A stretch of DNA of 42,685 nucleotides from Bodonicaedibacter sp963693005 (GTDB lineage Bacteria > Pseudomonadota > Alphaproteobacteria > UBA6184): positions 1-42,685 of the forward strand of contig OY843689.1 of NCBI GenBank assembly GCA_963693005.1, given 5' to 3'. The stretch's first letter is position 1, and each line of letters begins with the position of its first letter. Positions 31,604 through 40,214 of this stretch are shown in pieces. The notes beneath the pieces are model-generated. The model was not told the origin of the DNA, searched no databases, and worked only from the letters and a program-made list of their open reading frames with translations. The position numbers and the translations under genes are program-made.

Positions 31604-32620
31604 TCAGTGCGAATGGGCGCCCTCAAGGACAATCACAAACCCAACGCCTGCGATGGCCGCTACGGCCTTGAGCCACGGAGCTGCCGCCCCGGCCTTGGGC
31701 GCGACCGGCGTGGCGGGGAACTCTCCCGGGAGAATCTCGAGCGTGGCCACGTAGAGAAAGGTCCCTGCACCAACGCACTGCAGCAGCGGCCCCCAGGGCA
31801 GGGCGGAGTTCCAGGCGGCGCTGTGGGCCCCGATGCCGGGTGGAACGGGCGTGGGCTGCGAGGTAGCGACGAGCCAACTGTCGAGGCCAGAGACGAGGAA
31901 GCCGGCCATGACAAAGGGCGTGATGAGTGACCAGAGCGCCGCCTTGGTGCTGAAGCCTCGGGCACCGGAGGGGTCCATCTCAAGGGCTAGGGAGGCCTGG
32001 ATCCCCATCACGAGCCCGTCGAAGAACTTGTGCAGCAGCAGCGGCAGGAACCCGCGCTGGATGGCCTGCACGGACGGCTCCACCGCCAGCGCCACACCTT
32101 CGAAGCCGCCGTGGAGGCCGAGCAGCACCGCGACCACCAAGGCGGCGGTGGTGGAGCCTCGGAGGACCGCCGGGGACGGGGACCGCAGGGGCTCGGCCTC
32201 GACGTCGTGGAAGCCGTGGCTGTGGCCGTGCTGGGCAGCCAACGGAGCAAGGGCGGCGGAGCGCATCACGACGCGGTCGATGACAAGGGAGAGGAAGAAG
32301 CCACCGACGAGAGCGAAGCAGCACCGCGACACCGCGGCCTCTGCCCCCTCGTGACACGGCGTCTCGAAGGCCGCATGGCCGTGCGAATCCTCGAGCGCCG
32401 TGTCTGGGATGGCGCGCACAACAGATCCAGCGAAGAAGTGCAGCAGCCCCGCTCCGATGAGAAGCCCCGCGCTGAGTGCGTTCCCGACAGGGACCCAGTA
32501 CTCGAAGTGGGCGGCGGAGTAGAGCCGCAAGGCACGGGGAACGTAGACCCCAGCGAAACAAGCGCCGGCCAAGGCGAGCCCCGCAAAGGCCTTGAAGAGG
32601 ACGAGGTCCAGCGCAGACAT
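31604..32620 (-). CDS. ZIP-family metal (zinc/iron) transporter
   Basis: This 338-residue polytopic protein has about eight spans and ZIP signatures: the fourth-span pattern LLGLHGGFEGVALAVEP (H-x-x-x-E) and fifth-span LLLHKFFDGLVMGIQ (H-K-x-x-D), which line the metal site, plus AGTFLYVATLEILPGEF near the end. A His-rich cytosolic loop (AAQHGHSHGFHD) and a His-containing C-terminus (EGAHSH) are typical metal-sensing additions. It should import Zn, Fe or Mn into the cytosol across the plasma membrane or an organelle membrane; the metal cannot be told. The N-terminus (MSALDLVLFKAFAGLALAGA) is the first span. The ATG at 32620 is two bases after GGATGTGCGCAG. Confidence 0.93.
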   Translation of the reverse strand: MSALDLVLFKAFAGLALAGACFAGVYVPRALRLYSAAHFEYWVPVGNALSAGLLIGAGLLHFFAGSVVRAIPDTALEDSHGHAAFETPCHEGAEAAVSRCCFALVGGFFLSLVIDRVVMRSAALAPLAAQHGHSHGFHDVEAEPLRSPSPAVLRGSTTAALVVAVLLGLHGGFEGVALAVEPSVQAIQRGFLPLLLHKFFDGLVMGIQASLALEMDPSGARGFSTKAALWSLITPFVMAGFLVSGLDSWLVATSQPTPVPPGIGAHSAAWNSALPWGPLLQCVGAGTFLYVATLEILPGEFPATPVAPKAGAAAPWLKAVAAIAGVGFVIVLEGAHSH

Positions 32621-32683
32621 CGCTGCGCACATCCGCCACAGTGCAGCAGCAGGCAGTGTCACCGGTCAGAGCAGAGTTGTGCT

Positions 32684-33280
32684 CTATTGCTGCGGGCATT
32701 GCTCCGACTCCGTCTTGCGCTCGGCCTTGAGCGCGGCCCGCTCCTTTTTCGCCTGCGTCTCCGCGACCCGTGTGGAGAGGTGCTTCGTGTAGGTGATGAC
32801 GAGGGTGTGGAGCTTGTACTCCCAGGAGAGGTGATCCGGCACGAGGTCGATGCCGTGGCGGCTCATCTCCTCGATCTCGAGGCGGGCGTAGTACTTCCGG
32901 TTGCTCGTCCGGACAACGATCCGCTGCGCGGCGGTGTCCACGGCGACGGAGAACATGTCCGCGGCGTAGGGCGGGCTCGGGAGGTTCCGCACGCGGAAGA
33001 CAAAGGCTTCCGCGGTGTCCTTCCGCGCCACCTGGGGGTTGGAGCTGCTCTCCCGCAGGAGGTCGCGGTCGTCTCGGAAGACACCACTCGGGGCGCCGAC
33101 CTCGAAAGTCCACTCCCCCTCCCCGCCGAGGGTCGTCGGCTTGCGCCTCTTCCGTACAAGGAGCTCGTCGGTCACAAGGTCGAACTCCTCGACCATCTCC
33201 ATGCCATCGACGAAGCGGGACGTGATGCGCTTCTTCCCGTCGACGATGACGGCCGCCTTCGGCTCCGCCAGTTGCTGCAT
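32684..33280 (-). CDS. DPCD: DPCD family protein
   Basis: The 198-residue product matches the DPCD family (gene deleted in a primary ciliary dyskinesia mouse model) throughout: DGKKRITSRFVDGMEMVEEF and ELLVRKRR, then EWTFEVG, ESSSNPQVARKDTAEAFVFR, VRNLPSPPYAADMFSVAVD and RIVVRTSNRKYYARLEI, in the same order and spacing as animal DPCD. The family has a CS/p23-like beta-sandwich, is restricted to ciliated lineages, and is linked to motile-cilium function, probably through chaperone-assisted assembly (known for relatives). The C-terminal ~35 residues are a charged helix (VAETQAKKERAALKAERKTE). The ATG at 33280 follows GGTTGTGTCCGCAG by four bases. Length is close to the family's usual ~200. Confidence 0.95.
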   Translation of the reverse strand: MQQLAEPKAAVIVDGKKRITSRFVDGMEMVEEFDLVTDELLVRKRRKPTTLGGEGEWTFEVGAPSGVFRDDRDLLRESSSNPQVARKDTAEAFVFRVRNLPSPPYAADMFSVAVDTAAQRIVVRTSNRKYYARLEIEEMSRHGIDLVPDHLSWEYKLHTLVITYTKHLSTRVAETQAKKERAALKAERKTESEQCPQQ

Positions 33281-33423
33281 AACGCTGCGGACACAACCCC
33301 TGCACGGCATGATGCACCGCACTCAACCAACGGGACATTACAGGAATGCGAGACTAGGAGCAAGCAGCGGAGCGCATAATCAGAAACGCGTTCCGGACGA
33401 ACCAAAGCAGAAAGCGTGGGCTG

Positions 33424-34449
33424 TTAGTGGCGCTTCGTCGCGCCTTCGCTGGCGTTCCCCGACACAGGGTCGTAGGTGCCGAATACAAGATCCCACAGCG
33501 GGGACGTGACGCCGTAGTTCATGGCGTCGTTCTTGAAGTGGTGGCTCAGGTGGAGAGTCTTCAGGCGCTTCAGGAACGGGTTCCGGAACTCCGCGTGGTG
33601 CAGGTAGTAGTGCGCCGTGTCGTAGAGCACGTACCCGACGACGAAGCCGGAGAAGGCGGCCCGGACGGACAGGGCGGCAGGGGTGGCGACGCACCAGAAG
33701 AGATAGAAGAGGTAGCCGACAAAGACGGCGAAGAAGGGCGGGAAGGTGAGCCGCGATGTGTCCGACGGGGTGAGGTGGTGGATCCCGTGGGCGAAGTAGT
33801 GGAAGACGTTGCCGGGGTTCGACGAGACCTCCCAGTGGAAGATGAAGCGGTGCAGCAGGTACTCGAAGAAGGTCCACGAGAAAGCACCGAGGCCGAACGA
33901 AGCCGCCGCGGTAGCGACAGTAGTCCCCTCGAGGGAGTCCTGGACGAGGTTGTACGCCACCACCGGGGTCCACATGATGAAGATGTACCACCACGGGTAG
34001 TGCGACAGGGCCTCCATCCAGTTCCAGGTGAAGATGGTGTTGTCGTTGCAGATGGGCTTCGTCTTGATCCACGGCCAGTACTTGCGGCCGATGGAGGCCA
34101 CCTGGGCGAGCGTCGGCTTTTTGAAGTCCACCACGCCGCGGATTTCCTCCAGGTCGAAGCCGCGGAGGTCGCTCGGGAGGGCGTCGAAGCGCTCCTTAGT
34201 GACAGCACCCTTGACCTTGCCCACGACGAGCTCCTTGAGGACGCTGTAGGCAAAGGGGGAGTGGTCGGCGTCCTCCATGGCGTCGTCGATGTCGCACCCG
34301 AGGTAGTCCACGATCACCCCCGCACCGCCAGGGTGCGTGCTGAGGTAGCGGGTCACGTCGATGACGAAGCCTCCCTGGATCACCCACGCATCCTGCGGCG
34401 TGTTGTGCTTCTTGATCTCGTCGCGGGTGTACTCCACGAGGGGCGGCAT
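33424..34449 (-). CDS. FA2H: Fatty acid 2-hydroxylase (cytochrome b5 fusion)
   Basis: This complete 341-residue enzyme has an N-terminal cytochrome b5 domain (residues ~5-85) with heme ligands His39 in STHPGG and His63 in DADHSPF. Four spans and the di-iron histidine boxes of the hydroxylase/desaturase superfamily follow: LLHRFIFHWE, VFHYFAHGIHHLTPSD, YYLHHAEFRNPF and KTLHLSHHFKN. The enzyme 2-hydroxylates the fatty acyl chain of ceramide or its precursor in the ER (Scs7/FA2H function). The catalytic His boxes look intact, so it should be active. The ATG at 34449 lies six bases after GTTTGTTGTAG. The 143-base gap to DPCD is unremarkable. Confidence 0.95.
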   Translation of the reverse strand: MPPLVEYTRDEIKKHNTPQDAWVIQGGFVIDVTRYLSTHPGGAGVIVDYLGCDIDDAMEDADHSPFAYSVLKELVVGKVKGAVTKERFDALPSDLRGFDLEEIRGVVDFKKPTLAQVASIGRKYWPWIKTKPICNDNTIFTWNWMEALSHYPWWYIFIMWTPVVAYNLVQDSLEGTTVATAAASFGLGAFSWTFFEYLLHRFIFHWEVSSNPGNVFHYFAHGIHHLTPSDTSRLTFPPFFAVFVGYLFYLFWCVATPAALSVRAAFSGFVVGYVLYDTAHYYLHHAEFRNPFLKRLKTLHLSHHFKNDAMNYGVTSPLWDLVFGTYDPVSGNASEGATKRH

Positions 34450-34514
34450 TGGTTCCTACAACAAACTGAGGTGGCCACGACGCGAGCCAGTGACGACAGG
34501 ATCTAAGTGTGACG

Positions 34515-35138
34515 TTAAAACCGCCGTTTGCGCTCCAGACAATGGGAAAGCCACGCGGCCCACAGCGTGAGCAGCACGTTGGTGGTCGGGACCCACAGCC
34601 AGCGGGGGAAGGCGGCGTAGAGCAGCAGCTGCGCAGGGATCCACAGGCCCCACGTGCCAAACACCGACGGCGCGAAGGCGTCGCGAATTGCGTACGGGAT
34701 CCCCGTGAAGTCCGCGGTGGCGGCGGTGGCGGTGACGATGTAGAGCCCGGCGCAGGAGGGGCTCCAGAGGATGTGCTCGATGCCGAAGCGCTTGAGCACC
34801 ACCTCGTGGTAGATGGGCGAGGTCTGGGACACACCGTGCGGGAAGGGCAGCATGCGCTCGAGGCTCCCGGCGTAGCGGTAGCGGAGCGGCGAGAAGACGA
34901 AGGCGCCGAAGAAGGCGGAGCGCACCACGCGGAGGTACTCGAAGTCCGTCTGCACGGCCCGCATCACCTGCGACCCTCGCTGGGACGGGCCTGTGAAGTC
35001 CGAGTTCTTGGCGTCGGCGATAGCGGTCTCGCGATGAGCGGCGAACACCTGCGCGATGACGTCGCCGCCGCCGAAGAATGCCATGTAGTGGACGGCCCGG
35101 CGGATGACCTCGCGATGGAACTCGTTGGTGTACGGCAT
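34515..35138 (-). CDS. Mpv17/PMP22-family inner-membrane protein
   Basis: This 207-residue protein has about four hydrophobic segments and Mpv17-family landmarks: GGGDVIAQVFAA near the N-terminus, DFEYLRVVRSAFFGAFVFSP (family D-x-x-R-x-x-R-x-x-x-x-G-x-x-x-x-x-P), a middle hydrophobic pair around CAGLYIVTATAATADFTGIP, and a C-terminal WGLWIPAQLLLYAAFPRWLW then VPTTNVLLTLWAAWLS (family W-x-x-W-P-x-x-Q-x-x-N-F-x-x-V-P). Members sit in mitochondrial inner or peroxisomal membranes, and some form pores. Organelle cannot be inferred here; the C-terminus (ERKRRF) is basic, not an SKL-type signal. The ATG at 35138 is two bases after CCGTTGCCGCCCAG. Confidence 0.82.
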   Translation of the reverse strand: MPYTNEFHREVIRRAVHYMAFFGGGDVIAQVFAAHRETAIADAKNSDFTGPSQRGSQVMRAVQTDFEYLRVVRSAFFGAFVFSPLRYRYAGSLERMLPFPHGVSQTSPIYHEVVLKRFGIEHILWSPSCAGLYIVTATAATADFTGIPYAIRDAFAPSVFGTWGLWIPAQLLLYAAFPRWLWVPTTNVLLTLWAAWLSHCLERKRRF

Positions 35139-35418
35139 CGCTGGGCGGCAACGGTCAGGGGAGGCACACGAGCGGATCAGCGAGGCGGGGTGTTCTGAAA
35201 CCAGGAAGCGCAGAAGAAGCTAAACAACAAAAGCAAATAAAGGGAAAACGAAAAGGAAAACAAAACGAAAGAGAAAAAAAAAAACACGGCGGAACGTCAG
35301 GGAGCATACAAAAAGAAGAAAAGAGAACTTCGTAAGATGACAAGCAAAAAGAGGAATCACATGGTTCCCCGCCCCGTGTGACGGGAAAGAATCGAGGCCG
35401 GTGCCCTGGACACCGACC
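35139..35418 (-). other. 280-base intergenic region with long T-rich tract
   Basis: Second-longest gap of the window. From ~35216 to ~35345 the coding-strand sense is dominated by T and C, including an 11-T run and TTTCGTTTTGTTTTCC. Either side is mixed sequence. No gene-like frame starts after an acceptor motif, and I see no RNA gene. It lies between the stop of the LRR-phosphatase gene (3' end at 35419) and the acceptor-like motif of the Mpv17 gene. It probably holds 3' untranslated and polypyrimidine processing sequence (inference). Confidence 0.55.
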
Positions 35419-36684
35419 TCACAGCCGGATGGGGTCCGTGAAGAAATCACGGGTCTCATCGGAGAGCACTACACCCTCGGACACCAGCTGCCGCTCGAAG
35501 TGGAGCAGGTGCAGCATGAAGCCCTCGTTGGGCTCGGCATGTGGCCGCGCCCGCCGCACCACACGGAGGGCGGCATCGCGGGTGAGGCTGCCGCGTTGCA
35601 TGAGGTAGGCGACCATGATGGTGACGGAGCGGGAGAGGCCGGCGAAGCAGTGGATGAGGATACCCTTCCTGCTCGTGATGGCCCGGTCGATGAACTCGAA
35701 GGCCCGGACAAAGAAGGGCCGGATGTTCTCTGTCGGCAAGTCGTCCACCGGCAGCTCGCGGTGCTCCATGCCCTGGGTGATGACCACCTTGAGGTCCCGC
35801 CCCGCGGTGAGCACGTAGCGGATGTCCAGGTCCCGGTACACGTCGGTGCACTGGGCGGTGCGGACGCTGCCGAGGAACACGAAGTCCATCACCTTGTCCG
35901 GGTAGATCTTGTTCCAGTCCACCGTGAAGCTCCCGCGGACCGACCCGGCGCCGTTGGTACCCGTGACGAGGCGGTCGAAGTGCTGGATGAGCTCCGGGCG
36001 GTTGTCCACCTTGAGCAGCACCATCTGGTCCCTCCCGGCGAAGGAGGCCGCGTTGGGGAGACCGCCCATCTCGGAGTTCTCGCTGAGGTAGAGCCCGGTG
36101 AGCTTCGGTGCAATCTCCAGCAGCTGGGTCGGGAAGAACTCCAGGGCGTTCCACTCGAGGCCTACTGTCTCCAATTGGGGGAGACTGAAGCGGCTGTCCG
36201 ACTCGAAGGAAGTCGGCAGCTCCTTGAGGTTGTTGTGGTCGAGGAGCAGCTGCTTCAGGCAGCGCAACGTCAAGACCTCGGGAGGGAGTTTTGCGAGTTG
36301 GTTGTTGCTGAGGTCCAACTTCACGAGCGATGGAAGGTCGTCGAAGAGCTTCTCGGGGAGCTCGCTGATGGCGTTGTGGCTCAGGGTGAGGATCGTGAGG
36401 TGGTGCAGGTGGGCGATGGGCTCGATGAGCTCCGTCTCCGTGGAGAGCCCGAGGCTCCCGAAGTTGCCGTCGGTGTGGGCCCTGTCCTGGCAGCGCTTCA
36501 GCTCCTCCTGGTACTCCTCGCGCTTCCGGTCGCACATGCCGTCATCGTTGGGGCCGGGGAGGATCCTCCTGGCCGGCGAGTGGGTTGACGAGGTGCTGCT
36601 CGTCGTGTCCTCTTCGGAGTCGGAGCCGTCGCTCCCGGAGCAGACGTGCACGGTGGTGCCGAAGCCTTCGTCGTCGTTTGACAT
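35419..36684 (-). CDS. LRR protein fused to a dual-specificity phosphatase (421 aa)
   Basis: After a Ser/Asp/Glu-rich disordered N-terminus (~75 residues) come about six leucine-rich repeats: HLHHLTILTLSHNAISELPE, LPSLVKLDLSNNQLAKLPPE, LRCLKQLLLDHNNLKELPTS, LPQLETVGLEWNALEFFPTQ and others. The C-terminal ~170 residues are a dual-specificity phosphatase domain with the P-loop IHCFAGLSRSVTIMVAYLM (H-C-x-x-G-x-S-R-S, Cys ~ residue 345) and an upstream general-acid segment (VDDLPTENIRPFF). All key residues are present, so it should dephosphorylate Ser/Thr/Tyr proteins or phosphoinositides. LRR-DSP fusions are common in protists. The ATG at 36684 is the first after a strong TTGTTGTTGTGGCCTGCAG ending at 36737, leaving a ~52-base leader. 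Confidence 0.93.
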   Translation of the reverse strand: MSNDDEGFGTTVHVCSGSDGSDSEEDTTSSTSSTHSPARRILPGPNDDGMCDRKREEYQEELKRCQDRAHTDGNFGSLGLSTETELIEPIAHLHHLTILTLSHNAISELPEKLFDDLPSLVKLDLSNNQLAKLPPEVLTLRCLKQLLLDHNNLKELPTSFESDSRFSLPQLETVGLEWNALEFFPTQLLEIAPKLTGLYLSENSEMGGLPNAASFAGRDQMVLLKVDNRPELIQHFDRLVTGTNGAGSVRGSFTVDWNKIYPDKVMDFVFLGSVRTAQCTDVYRDLDIRYVLTAGRDLKVVITQGMEHRELPVDDLPTENIRPFFVRAFEFIDRAITSRKGILIHCFAGLSRSVTIMVAYLMQRGSLTRDAALRVVRRARPHAEPNEGFMLHLLHFERQLVSEGVVLSDETRDFFTDPIRL

Positions 36685-36736
36685 CGTGCAGCGAGTCGTC
36701 CACGCGTTGGGTGTCACGGTGGTCGCCTGTTGCACC

Positions 36737-36755
36737 CTGCAGGCCACAACAACAA
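36737..36755 (-). promoter_or_regulatory. Distal acceptor-like motif for the LRR-phosphatase gene
   Basis: Coding-strand TTGTTGTTGTGGCCTGCAG ends 52 bases before the ATG at 36684, with no intervening ATG. It is one of the strongest copies of the GTTG...AG motif. A second AG (AACAG) lies ten bases further on and could also be used. Confidence 0.5.
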
Positions 36756-36809
36756 GGTACGTGCCGCACGCAAACACTGCCTCAGATCAGGGGCGCATGA
36801 TGCAACAGG

Positions 36810-39800
36810 TTACGGATCACAGTCGTGGGCAGCGAGCTCGAGCATCGGCAACTGCTGCCTCGTGCGGCGGAGCTCTGCGACGAGCAAAGCGATGGTATTC
36901 GGGTGCTGGGCGCAGCACAACCAGCGGGTCTTGTTCCCGGCCGTGGCGATGGAGAGCGCGAAGAGCAACGGGAAGAGCGCCGGGGGCGGTAGTTCGAGAC
37001 CCACGACAGTGCCCACAGGAGTGCGCTGCAGCGGCGTTGCGTCCACGCGTGCGTCGAGGTGATCCGAGTTGTCGAGCAGCACGACGTCACCGCTGGCGAT
37101 GACAACGGTCACGGGGTGCATCACGGCCGCGAGGGCCGGGGACAGGTGTCGGAGCGGGTACGGGTAACTCCGGGCACCCTGCTTCGGGGGCACGGGGTGA
37201 CGGAGGAAGACGTTGACGGCGAAGACGAGCGGGGCCGTGGTGAGGGCAGGGTACGGGCAGGGGAGCATCGCCAGGTCCGGGCGCACAGACTCGTCGTGGC
37301 GGCGCCCTTTGCGTCGCTGAGCCCCCTGGGAGTCAATGTCGACGAGCCCCACCTGGGCGAGGGCGCTCACGACGGACAGCGTGATGTTTGTCTCGCGTGG
37401 GTAGCACCCGATGAACTGCTCGCCCAAGGCGATGCCGAAGGACTGCATGTCGAAGCTCACCCGCACCCCTGTGACGCGGCGGAGCGGAATGCGCTCGACG
37501 TCGGTGAACGTGTCCTCTGGGTCCACGTACTCCGCGCCACGGTGGACAGTGGTAAAGTTCCTGTCCTGGGCGAAGAGAAGCTCTTCCGGGGTGACGACGA
37601 GGATGCACGACTCTTCGTTCTCCCACGACGGGCGAGGCGCAGCGGTGTCGTGGACGATGCGGTTGACGTACGCCGTGCAGAGGTATTTGATGCGGCGGGG
37701 CTGGACGTCGGAGCGGAAGATGTAGCTCTTGAGGATGAGCAGCAGCTCGTCCGCCGCTGGGATGACGCAGTCACAGCCGAGCCGCTGCCGCGACGGGTCC
37801 TCGTCCTGGTGCGCGCGGAGGCGGTCCAGGAACCGTGGGAGCGTCGCGGCCACTGGGAGCGACTGGTCGCCGTCGTTGCGGACGGCCCCGTGGTCGAGGT
37901 AGAGCGGCCACTCACGCACGATGCCGTTGGTGCAGAGCTTCGCATGGCAGGCAAGGAGCTGTGCCTTGAGCCGCTCGCAGAAGAGCTGCGCCACGGGCCC
38001 AACCGGGACGGCGAAGGCGGCGAGGACGACGGCCGGGGCCACGTGGTGGACACACCGGGCATTGCTGATGAGCTCGACGAACATGCCACTGGACCGTACC
38101 TCGAACTCCTGCTCCCCCATGGTGGAAGACCGCTCCCGGCCAGCGAGGGCGGTGTGGGCGGAGATGGCGGCCGTCGTGTCGACCTCAAGGATGGCCGTGG
38201 GATGGGTCGCCTCAAGCGTCATGGTCAGCAGCGGGAGTGGTGTGTCGTTGAAGGCCTCGTCGCGGGTCTTGGTCTCGACCCGGACGTAGCGGGTGTCTCC
38301 GCAACGGGTCTCCACGACGCGCACAAGCAAGCGGTTGGCGTAGCGCTGGGAGTTGGGCATCTGCGGGTCACGTGCGTCTCTCAAGATGATCTCGCGGCTG
38401 GTGCTGTGCGGCGTCACGACGTCGGACAGCTCCCACAGCGCTGCGTTCTCGTCGCAGAGTTGGACGTCGTCGTAGGCGAGCCCCGAGGGGAAACCCTTGC
38501 GCCGAGCGTCGTTGGCGTCGTGGTAGATCCAGTCGGCAGTTTGGAGGGACTTGAGGAAGCGCTCGAAGAGCGGCGGTGGTGCCTTTTCGGAGAGTTGCCA
38601 CTGAGGCTTCGGCTTCGCGATGGTCGGGGGCGGCGGCTGCTCCTGCGGCTCGACCACCACTGGCTCCGCGGCCTTGACAGGGGCGGCCTCACGAGCACCG
38701 TCCGCCGCAAGGGCAGGGGGAGCAGGAGAGACGGGCACGTGCGCGAGATAGGACTCGCCGTACTGCTCACGGAGCACTTCAGCGTCCGCCTCCTGGCGGC
38801 TACCGAGGTGGCGGGGGACGAAGTTTTGGTGCTCGTCCACCCGCCTCATCGTCCGCGCTTTGCGTTTTTCGTCGTCCCGCCGGCGCCTCCTTGGAATGGC
38901 GGGTTTCATCCTCTGCTCTGCGAGCGGGGCGTAGCGCTCGACGAAGCGGCCGTTGACTAAGCTCTTGCACGCTCCGACGCTCATGTTGTTGACTGTCACG
39001 AGCGTGTGGTTGCGGAGCAGGACCCCTGCGATGAAAGCTACGACCTCGGTGTCCTTGGAGAAGTTGTGGGAGACGGCGGTGATGGGATTCATCAGGACGT
39101 TCAGGTGCCTCAGGTGGTTGTGCTCTAGCACTCGGAGGTCGGGCCACTCGGCGATCTCATTGGCGGATAGGTCCAGGCTCTCCAGTTTCGTCAACGAGCG
39201 CAGCCCATCATCCCCGAAAGGACACTCCCGGAGGCGGTTGCCCGCCAGGTTCAGAAGAGAGATGGACGGAGGAAGTACCGCGGCATCAATGGAAGTGAAG
39301 CAGTTGTCGGAGAGGTCCAGGCGCTCGAGGAACACGCACGCGTCCAGGCACACGAGCGTATCGCTCGCAACAAGCCGGAGTGAAGACAACTGGAGACTGC
39401 GGAGCTTCCGCAGTTCCCGCCAAGACACATCTAGCCCGAAGAGGGCAGGGAGCCGCAGCGTCCGCGGCTGTGACCGCTTCGTCCCTCGCACGGTGACCAT
39501 TTCCAAGGCTTCCCAGTGGAGCACGTCGTGGGCGACTTGTTCGAAGAACTTGAGAAACTGCGCGTTCGGTGCCCACAGCGGCGCTGTGTTTTGATCTGGC
39601 GACACTTCTTCGGGGACCTCAACCGTGACAGTCCGGAGACTGAAGCAGAGCGATGACAGATTTGCAGGGTCGATGCTCCCGAGGGTGAAGGTGAGGTGCC
39701 GCAGCGTGCGGAACTTGAGCATGTGCTCCTCGCAGCGCCCGCCCACAAGCTGCAGCTGCGCGAGCGACTCGACCCCATCGATGTGCGAGAGGCGGCATCC

Positions 39801-40160
39801 CTCGAGGCGGAGGACGCGGAGCTGCGGGAACGCTGTGAGGTCCAGGCGAGACCGGCCGCGGGACTCTGGGTCCTGGACGATGAGCCACTGCATCTTCTCG
39901 CACAGCTTGATGATGCTCAGCGCCGTGGGGTTCGGCGCCCGCGACCCACCGCGACGCTGCGCGTGCTTGATCAACAACTGTAGCACACGAGCGCTGAGCT
40001 TCACAGGCTCCGTGGCAGTGTTGATAGAGTCCTTCATGAGGCGCAGGATCTCAAGCGTGCCACGCAGCAGGTCCTCCTCAATCTCGCGGTGCGCTGAGGA
40101 GAAATCCTGGCGGTTGAGCGCCGAGTCATGCCGGGCGAGGGGGGCCTCCCGTCGGGGCAT
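36810..40160 (-). CDS. Large leucine-rich-repeat protein (1116 aa)
   Basis: The N-terminal half contains about nine to ten LRRs between residues ~110 and 370: FPQLRVLRLEGCRLSHIDGV, ACVFLERLDLSDNCFTSIDA, PPSISLLNLAGNRLRECPFG, LTKLESLDLSANEIAEWPDL, NHLRHLNVLMNPITAVSHNF. They are closed by an LRR-cap-like segment and a basic stretch (IPRRRRRDDEKRKARTMRR). A Pro/Glu-rich linker follows (~490-540). The C-terminal half has a region, CILVVTPEELLFAQDRNF then VERIPLRRVTGVRVSFDMQS, that looks PH-like, as in LRR-PH proteins of the STK11IP/nischarin kind; that comparison is tentative. No catalytic domain is seen. A scaffold role is likely. The ATG at 40160 is two bases after GCCGTTGTTAG. Codon use is slightly less GC-rich than to the left. 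Confidence 0.85.
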   Translation of the reverse strand: MPRREAPLARHDSALNRQDFSSAHREIEEDLLRGTLEILRLMKDSINTATEPVKLSARVLQLLIKHAQRRGGSRAPNPTALSIIKLCEKMQWLIVQDPESRGRSRLDLTAFPQLRVLRLEGCRLSHIDGVESLAQLQLVGGRCEEHMLKFRTLRHLTFTLGSIDPANLSSLCFSLRTVTVEVPEEVSPDQNTAPLWAPNAQFLKFFEQVAHDVLHWEALEMVTVRGTKRSQPRTLRLPALFGLDVSWRELRKLRSLQLSSLRLVASDTLVCLDACVFLERLDLSDNCFTSIDAAVLPPSISLLNLAGNRLRECPFGDDGLRSLTKLESLDLSANEIAEWPDLRVLEHNHLRHLNVLMNPITAVSHNFSKDTEVVAFIAGVLLRNHTLVTVNNMSVGACKSLVNGRFVERYAPLAEQRMKPAIPRRRRRDDEKRKARTMRRVDEHQNFVPRHLGSRQEADAEVLREQYGESYLAHVPVSPAPPALAADGAREAAPVKAAEPVVVEPQEQPPPPTIAKPKPQWQLSEKAPPPLFERFLKSLQTADWIYHDANDARRKGFPSGLAYDDVQLCDENAALWELSDVVTPHSTSREIILRDARDPQMPNSQRYANRLLVRVVETRCGDTRYVRVETKTRDEAFNDTPLPLLTMTLEATHPTAILEVDTTAAISAHTALAGRERSSTMGEQEFEVRSSGMFVELISNARCVHHVAPAVVLAAFAVPVGPVAQLFCERLKAQLLACHAKLCTNGIVREWPLYLDHGAVRNDGDQSLPVAATLPRFLDRLRAHQDEDPSRQRLGCDCVIPAADELLLILKSYIFRSDVQPRRIKYLCTAYVNRIVHDTAAPRPSWENEESCILVVTPEELLFAQDRNFTTVHRGAEYVDPEDTFTDVERIPLRRVTGVRVSFDMQSFGIALGEQFIGCYPRETNITLSVVSALAQVGLVDIDSQGAQRRKGRRHDESVRPDLAMLPCPYPALTTAPLVFAVNVFLRHPVPPKQGARSYPYPLRHLSPALAAVMHPVTVVIASGDVVLLDNSDHLDARVDATPLQRTPVGTVVGLELPPPALFPLLFALSIATAGNKTRWLCCAQHPNTIALLVAELRRTRQQLPMLELAAHDCDP

Positions 40161-40214
40161 TGCTAACAACGGCAGGTCACCAGGGCACGACGGCGCGTTT
40201 CCACGAGCAGAACA

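Noticed and set aside
29154..31754. Very long plus-strand open frames (for example opposite the SET-like, TTLL, cyclase and PLP-enzyme genes)
   Set aside because: They are antisense shadows of strongly GC-biased genes: their products are Arg/Gly/Ala/Val-rich low-complexity sequence without domains, and none begins after the local start motif.
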